Shown here one piece after another: positions 58,536 through 64,000 of a DNA stretch of 64,000 nucleotides. The position numbers were made by a program, and so were the translations under genes. The stretch comes from Papilionanthe hookeriana x Papilionanthe teres. Taxonomy: Eukaryota > Streptophyta > Magnoliopsida > Asparagales > Orchidaceae. The notes below the pieces were generated by a model, which was not told the DNA's origin, ran no database searches, and was given only the letters and a program-made list of their open reading frames with translations. The stretch spans positions 14,294,310-14,358,309 of the forward strand of contig CM040430.1 of assembly GCA_022702705.1 (NCBI GenBank). The letters are read 5' to 3'. The first letter of the stretch is position 1; the number at the start of each line of letters is the position of its first letter.

Positions 58536-61204
58536 TCACCTCTCTCGGCCATGGGAGGTGCTGAACCAGACCTTACTGAAACCCTGCCAAAATTGCTCCA
58601 GACCACTCTCCACACTTAGAGCAGTTGATCCCCAGTGACAATTTGCCCTAATCCCCACCAACAGAGCCCGATTTCTCGACCAAAATTCCACCAAAAAACG
58701 GGACATCTCCCAACTCTCCACCAAATTCGAATTAAACTCACCCACACTCGCACAAGGTCAAGAGAAGGAGTTCCCAGGTGAAAGCCCCTCTCCGGGCCAC
58801 CCATCCGTTCCGGACTCCAAGCTTTGTAATCGGCTGTGGTCGAAATCATACCCTGGACAATTCACCGACCCGAGGACTTCATCCTGAGCTTGCTTGGACC
58901 CAATCGAAGGTGACACAACTCTCAGATCGAAGCTTCACTTCTCTGAGCAAAGGTATGGACTCACTCTTCTTCCCGAGCTTACAGAGATTCTCTATTTAAT
59001 TTGAGTTAATTTCAATACATTTTTACCGTATGGATGTGTTCGTCTCCTCAAGACGAATCCATAGAGCATAAGAACACGAAAATCCCTTGAGAATCGAGTG
59101 AGAAATTAGGGTTAGAAGGTTGACGGTCACGGGTGCACACCAGTCGTAGACGATGACTGGGAGCCGTCGGATCGAGCGTGTATCGAGCGGACGGTATGGA
59201 TTGAGCCGGACAGCGCGATGGTACGTGAACCGCGGGGCCCTGGAGCGCTGAGTCGGATGGCGGCACCGAATCAGAAGACGACGCGTGTGCTTTCGGAGCT
59301 GCCGAGGTTGAGTTGGCGCCGCGTCACTTAAGTAGAAAATTAGGATTTTTCCTATTTATTTAATTACCAGAACTTGGAAAATGCGTAACTTTGTGTAGGA
59401 AAATCAGAAAAATAAAATAAAAATACCCTCTTGCTCAGTGAACAGAGGAAAATAATGTGGAAAAGAAATCATTTAATTTCATCAAGTATTTTATTTTTAA
59501 TTAATTATTTACTCTCTCGCACTATTTCAATTCTTCATGCATGTATACAATTCACCATGGCATGAGACCATAGGGCTTTTGAAGCCTCGGACTTGGGAAC
59601 ATTCCCTAAATTTTCCAAAGTCGAGGCCACCCCTATGAAGAGTTATTGATTTTTCAATTCTAGGTCACTATTCTGAGTATTTTAATTCTAATAATTAGCA
59701 TGTTGTGAAATAAATTCTAGGAAAATTTGGTGATATTTCTTATGACCAGAGGACCCTAGGGAAAATGGTTTTTGAGTTAACTCACTTGTAATAACCCTAA
59801 TTGGCTTAAACACCCAAAATGGAGCTTTAATTAACTAGAGCTAATCATACATCAAATTGACTTGAAATCAATTCTCCACTGACCCTTAGGATCAGAGGAA
59901 CCCACCATAAAAGATTGAAGTCAATTGGACTTGGTTAGCCCTATCAAATGGGTTGATTAAGCCATTTAGCCAAACTTAAACTTCAAAAATTCATAACTTT
60001 CAAAATACTTTTCAAAAATTCATCAAATTGGTTTTGGAGCCTCTCTGATATCAAGGGAATTTAAGAAAAATAAAATTGCAATTTTCCAAAAAAAGTTGAT
60101 TTTTTACATTATTTTAATATTTTTGATAATTAGAAAATAATAAAAATCACAAAAATAATAAATTCACCAAAATGTCACATTTTGAATTTTAATCATTTAG
60201 GAACAAACCCCATATTTTTCTTAAGTCTCTTTGATGAGATATTAAATTTTAAAACCCTAAGGTAATTTTAAAATATAAAAAAATGTATTTTCTAGCATTT
60301 CCACTAAAATAATTCTAATAAATCAAAGAAAAATCAGAAAATTATGAAAATTGGTTCTTTGGTTTCCTTGATATCAGAGAGATTTTTGAAAAATATAAAA
60401 TTCATTTTTCAACCTTTATTTTATTTTTAAATTAATTAATACTCCAAAAATCAAAATAATTATAATAAAAATAATATAATTCAAAAAATCACCAAAATTG
60501 GTCCAAGTGGTTGTCTGGTCATTAGGAATGTCCCATAGTTTTCTTAAGGATAGAAACTGTCCCTTCGTCATATTATTAAATTTTCCTTGAAAATCCCTAT
60601 TTTCCACCAAAAATAATTACATAAATAAACTAAATATAGAAAAATCACATTTTCTCCTCTAATGTCTTGATTGACATATGAGTGAAGTCACATAAAAATT
60701 TCAAGTTCACTTAAGCTCAATTTAGCGAGTTATGAAATTAGTAAGTTTAAAGGGCAAAATAGTAATTAAAATTTTAACCTATAATTAAAAAATTTTAGGT
60801 TTAATTAAAAGTGTGGGTAAAATATTTGATACTAAGTTGATTTTGGATGTTTGAAACTTAGGTAATTAAAGGGTAGAAACCTACCAAATAATTTAAAAAT
60901 AATTAAAATAAACCTTAATTAAATGATTAATTAAACTTGGAAGAATAATAAAAAAATTGGAATTATTAAAATAGGGATATTATTAGGAAGAGATTTATTC
61001 TTTAATCTAAAAAATCCCTAAATTAATCACCTCAATAACATTCAATTCCTAATTAAAATGATAATCCAAATTCAAGATTTAAAATATTAAAAGACTTAAT
61101 CATTAAATTAAATTAAAGATTAAAACATTTAAATTAAATCCTTCCAAAATTTCAATTAAATTAATACTTTAATAATTAAATTAAACCATCTTTAAAATAT
61201 AAAA

Positions 61205-61385
61205 AAGAGATATAAAATATTAAATTAAAATTAAAAATTTAAATTAAATTTAAATTAAATTAAAACATATTAAATTAAATTCAATTAAATTAAAATGTAT
61301 TAAACTAAATTAAATTAAATAAAATTAAATTGAAGGTAAAACTAAACCAAATTAAATTAAATTAAAATTAAATTAAATTGAATTA
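61205..61385. repeat. TTAAA pentanucleotide array, short
   Basis: Shorter and more interrupted than in the other copies. Located in R/U5 of LTR C. Confidence 0.85.
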
Positions 61386-63137
61386 AATATAACATCACCA
61401 AAGACATAAAGAATTCAAAATAAATCTAAAACAACTTGAACACTATTCCAAACTTAAACCCATTAATTGAAATTAAATTAAATCACAAATCACTTGAACA
61501 TCGATTTGCCCTTAAAAGCTCTTATTGTCATAACTCCTAAACAGAGTGTTAAGTGAAGTGTTACTTCACTCATAGGATATTCAAATGTCACTGTTCACTC
61601 GAGCAAGATAATAAAACTTGAACTCCTGGATGATTGATTCATTGTATAATTAAATTCTCTTGGACTTAAAATAATCCTAGAGGTATTGAAAAGATGTTTA
61701 AGACTCGTCTTAAGCACTTCCTCAATATGATAGGATGTTTATAAGAACAATTGAACTTAATTGTTCTTTGATGAAGAAAATCATTCTCAAACCAAAGCAC
61801 AAGAACCTAGACGTCATAGAAGATGACTAGCTATAGGAGTAGGACCTTGGTAGAAAACCATAACCCTTCCCTTAGCTTTACCTAGGAACTTGCTTTAAAT
61901 GCTTAAATATTCTAAATTGTGTTTAAGTGCAGCTTGGGATGATGGGAAGACCCTCCAGGTACGCTTTTATTTTATTGCAATTTACCTTCTTGCAATTTAC
62001 CTTATTGCAAATGCACTTACTTTTTTTGCATGATAAACAACTGTTGCATGAAAACCCACACCTTTAGGATAGCCCCTAAAACCGAAACCAAAACTAAATT
62101 AAAAGTCATTGCAAGATAAAATTCACCGCCACAACATTTCAAAATATAAAACAACTCAAAATTTAATCACAAACAAAACAACAAAACTACAACTACAACT
62201 AAATTAAAACGTCTTGTTGGATGATCGGGAATACCTCGGATGATGTAACCTACGTGTTGCTAACGGGATTTCCTACGGTCTAAATGAAAGTGTGGAACTC
62301 ATTTAGTTGAGTTTAGCAAATTCATCTGGACTAAGTGAATCCGATAAAAATAACGATGCCAGAAGGATGGAACCGTGGGATCTTAACCGGTGTTGTTATA
62401 ATAACTTTAAGATTTGTTTTAATTAAAACATAAAAAAAATGGAAATTAAGACTTTCTCTAAATCAGAACACTTCTCTCATCTCCTGATTTATGACTTCTA
62501 AAACTAAACCTCTGCAACAACAAAAAGCTCGGAGCATGGTGGGCAGCACGGCCATCGTCATCAGCAAAACCTGAGTCTACTTCACTAAAACTTTCTTAGA
62601 ATTAAATAACCAAACCATAGGACTTCGAGGTAGTTTGCCTAGTGCAACATAAATCCTCAATCTCTTGTTAGGTACTTGCATTGCAAATTAAGCCCTAACC
62701 GGTCTTAGGATTCCGAGGTAGTCGTTCGACACGACATAAACCCTCACATCTTCGAGGCTGTTTGTATGATTGTGTCATACGAATATAAGTCCTAATTAAT
62801 TAAAATTGGCAAGATCAAAACGTTAAATAAACATTAGGGCTTTCCTAAATTCGAGCCAAACAATAGGATAGTCGGGAAATTACCGAAGTTCGCTTCGAAT
62901 CTGTGATTTCTCCTACCTTTCTTCCTTTGAATTCCCAAAATAAAATGTTCCAAATTTTATCCATTCCCTATTGAAATTCCAAAATTCAATCCCTTGAAAA
63001 CTTAAACTTTGAAATTCTTGAGAGCAGAACTACTGATTATTATCGAGAGCTTTCTTAGGTGATTCCTGTCACTTAAGATGTAATTAACTATAGGGGCTTG
63101 CCCTTATAGGGAATTTTAAGAACCCAGGTAATATAAA

Positions 63138-63282
63138 CCTTGTTTAATGTTTTTCATATTAAGCAGGGGAACTTGTCGGCAAATAAAATGGTTCGCAGAC
63201 CAAACGGATGTCACAAATCTTTTAGTTTATTTAATCGAGCCCCATCATCAAGCAGTGTGTCTATTCTTCGGGATAGATACAC
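63138..63282 (+). other. U5 stem-loop pair
   Basis: 63138-63168 pairs CCTTGTTTAAT with ATTAAGCAGGG using G.T wobbles. 63255-63282 pairs throughout (GTGTGTCTAT with GATAGATACAC and inner pairs). Confidence 0.7.
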
Positions 63283-63439
63283 GGTTTGTGGTGCGGCACT
63301 CATTTATATAAACTATTTGGGATGTGAGATCGGTTTGATTTCATATCTTAAAATTTTCAAATTTAAAATTATTTTCAAAATCAAATGCTACTTTCTAAAT
63401 TATATATATATTTAAATTAAATTTAAAAATCTAAAATTC

Positions 63440-63462
63440 GCCGACAATTTCTGTAGGCGACC
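63440..63462 (+). other. Fossil LTR-end/PBS-like motif inside U5
   Basis: GCCGACAATTTCTG followed by TAGGCGACC, about 40 bp before the end of LTR C. Confidence 0.6.
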
Positions 63463-64000
63463 ACTTTTCAAAAATACAATATTCAACCTAAAAATAGCCG
63501 ACACTACTTCTCATGTTTTTTGGCATGCTTTAAATTCCTGCAATATTATATATATGCATTGCAAAGCTAAACTTTCAGGTGGGGGAAACGGGAAGACTCA
63601 CCAGGTACACATTTATTTATTGCAATTTGTGTTGCTTTACTTAAATGTCTTTATTGTTTTTTTTTTCATATTATACTTGTGATAAATTACTAAAATGATA
63701 GAACCCAGCATGCTAAACAACTTAAAATTTAATCACAAACAAAACTAAACTGCAAACATAACTAAATTAAAATGTCTCGTTGGATGATCGGGAATCCCTC
63801 GGAGGACGTAACCTACATGTTGCTAATGGGGTTTCCCACAGTCTAAATGAAAGTGTGGAACTCATTCAGTTGAGTTTAGCAAATTCATTTGAAGTAAATG
63901 AATCCGATGAAAATAGTGGTGCCGGGATGATGGAACCGTGGGATCTTAACTGGTTCCGCTTAATCAATTTTAATATTTCCCCTAATAAAACTTAAGACAT

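Larger units (their letters stand above)
56130..63503 (+). mobile_element. LTR C: complete solo LTR of giant Tat family
   Basis: 7,374 bp, TGTTGACC...GCCGACA, flanked by CTACT and inserted in LTR B in the same orientation. It has the terminal hairpin, C/A-rich tract (about 56640-57720), TATA box (58524-58535), GC-rich block (about 59120-59330), TTAAA array (61205-61385), stem-loops (63138-63282) and fossil PBS motif (63440-63462). No internal region and no gene. Confidence 0.95.
50106..64000 (+). mobile_element. LTR B of giant Tat family, split by LTR C
   Basis: It begins TGTTGACCTC at 50106, is interrupted by LTR C at 56130-63503, resumes at 63509 and is still running at the window end. The first 1.9 kb and the part from about 53830 match the family. 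The segment 52000-53800 does not: it carries an AT microsatellite, a foldback element, a TATAAATA box, a CT-rich leader and degenerate repeats. I treat it as a subfamily with a replaced core promoter. No gene inside. Confidence 0.85.

Overview
This window looks like a repeat-saturated stretch of a large plant nuclear genome. Everything I can identify comes from Ty3/gypsy (Metaviridae) LTR retrotransposons nested in one another, plus one small foldback element and simple repeats. I see no intact host gene, no rRNA or tRNA gene and no CRISPR array. The plant origin is inferred from the Athila and Tat/Ogre lineages, the tRNA-Arg-like primer binding site, and a captured plant-type ALKBH9/10-like domain. 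I cannot name the species.

The outer layer is the 3' part of an Athila-type element on the plus strand: 1-2413, 8870-9588 and 44027 to about 48488. It holds the end of integrase, a decayed env-like reading frame (1609-2413 plus 8870-9265), a second and different env-like frame (44434-45531) and a probable LTR (about 46050-48488). Two insertions interrupt it. One is a solo LTR at 2414-8869 (minus; flanks ATGTT/ATATT). The other is a giant Tat/Ogre-type element at 9594-44026 (minus; perfect duplication GCTGT).

The giant element spans 34.4 kb, or about 26.8 kb without its own insertion, with LTRs of 6,973 and 7,051 bp. Read on the minus strand from the right, it has a 5' LTR (44026-36976), a tRNA-Arg-like PBS, an extra ORF1, gag, protease, RT, two RNase H regions and integrase. 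Integrase is cut by a plus-strand solo LTR (20605-28231, duplication GCGGT) and resumes at 20604. Next comes a broken but clearly recognisable ALKBH9/10-like 2OG-Fe(II) RNA-demethylase reading frame (20122-18651), then a 3' region with nine 50-bp tandem repeats, a PPT-like tract and the 3' LTR (16566-9594). In an intact relative, gag, protease, RT, RNase H and integrase would package, copy and insert the RNA. The captured demethylase would be an accessory enzyme encoded between pol and the 3' LTR.

From 48647 to the end the window holds plus-strand LTRs of the same giant family nested in each other: A (48647-50105), B (50106-56129 and 63509 onward) and C (56130-63503, duplication CTACT, complete solo LTR). 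Of seven LTR copies, six reach the promoter region, and all six have a TATA-like box about 2.25-2.4 kb from the U3 end. This implies a 4-5 kb R-U5 leader. Five copies reach U5, and there two stem-loops keep their pairing through compensatory changes. Four of these five carry a fossil copy of the LTR-end/PBS junction. These structures and the ALKBH capture are the observations most worth following up.
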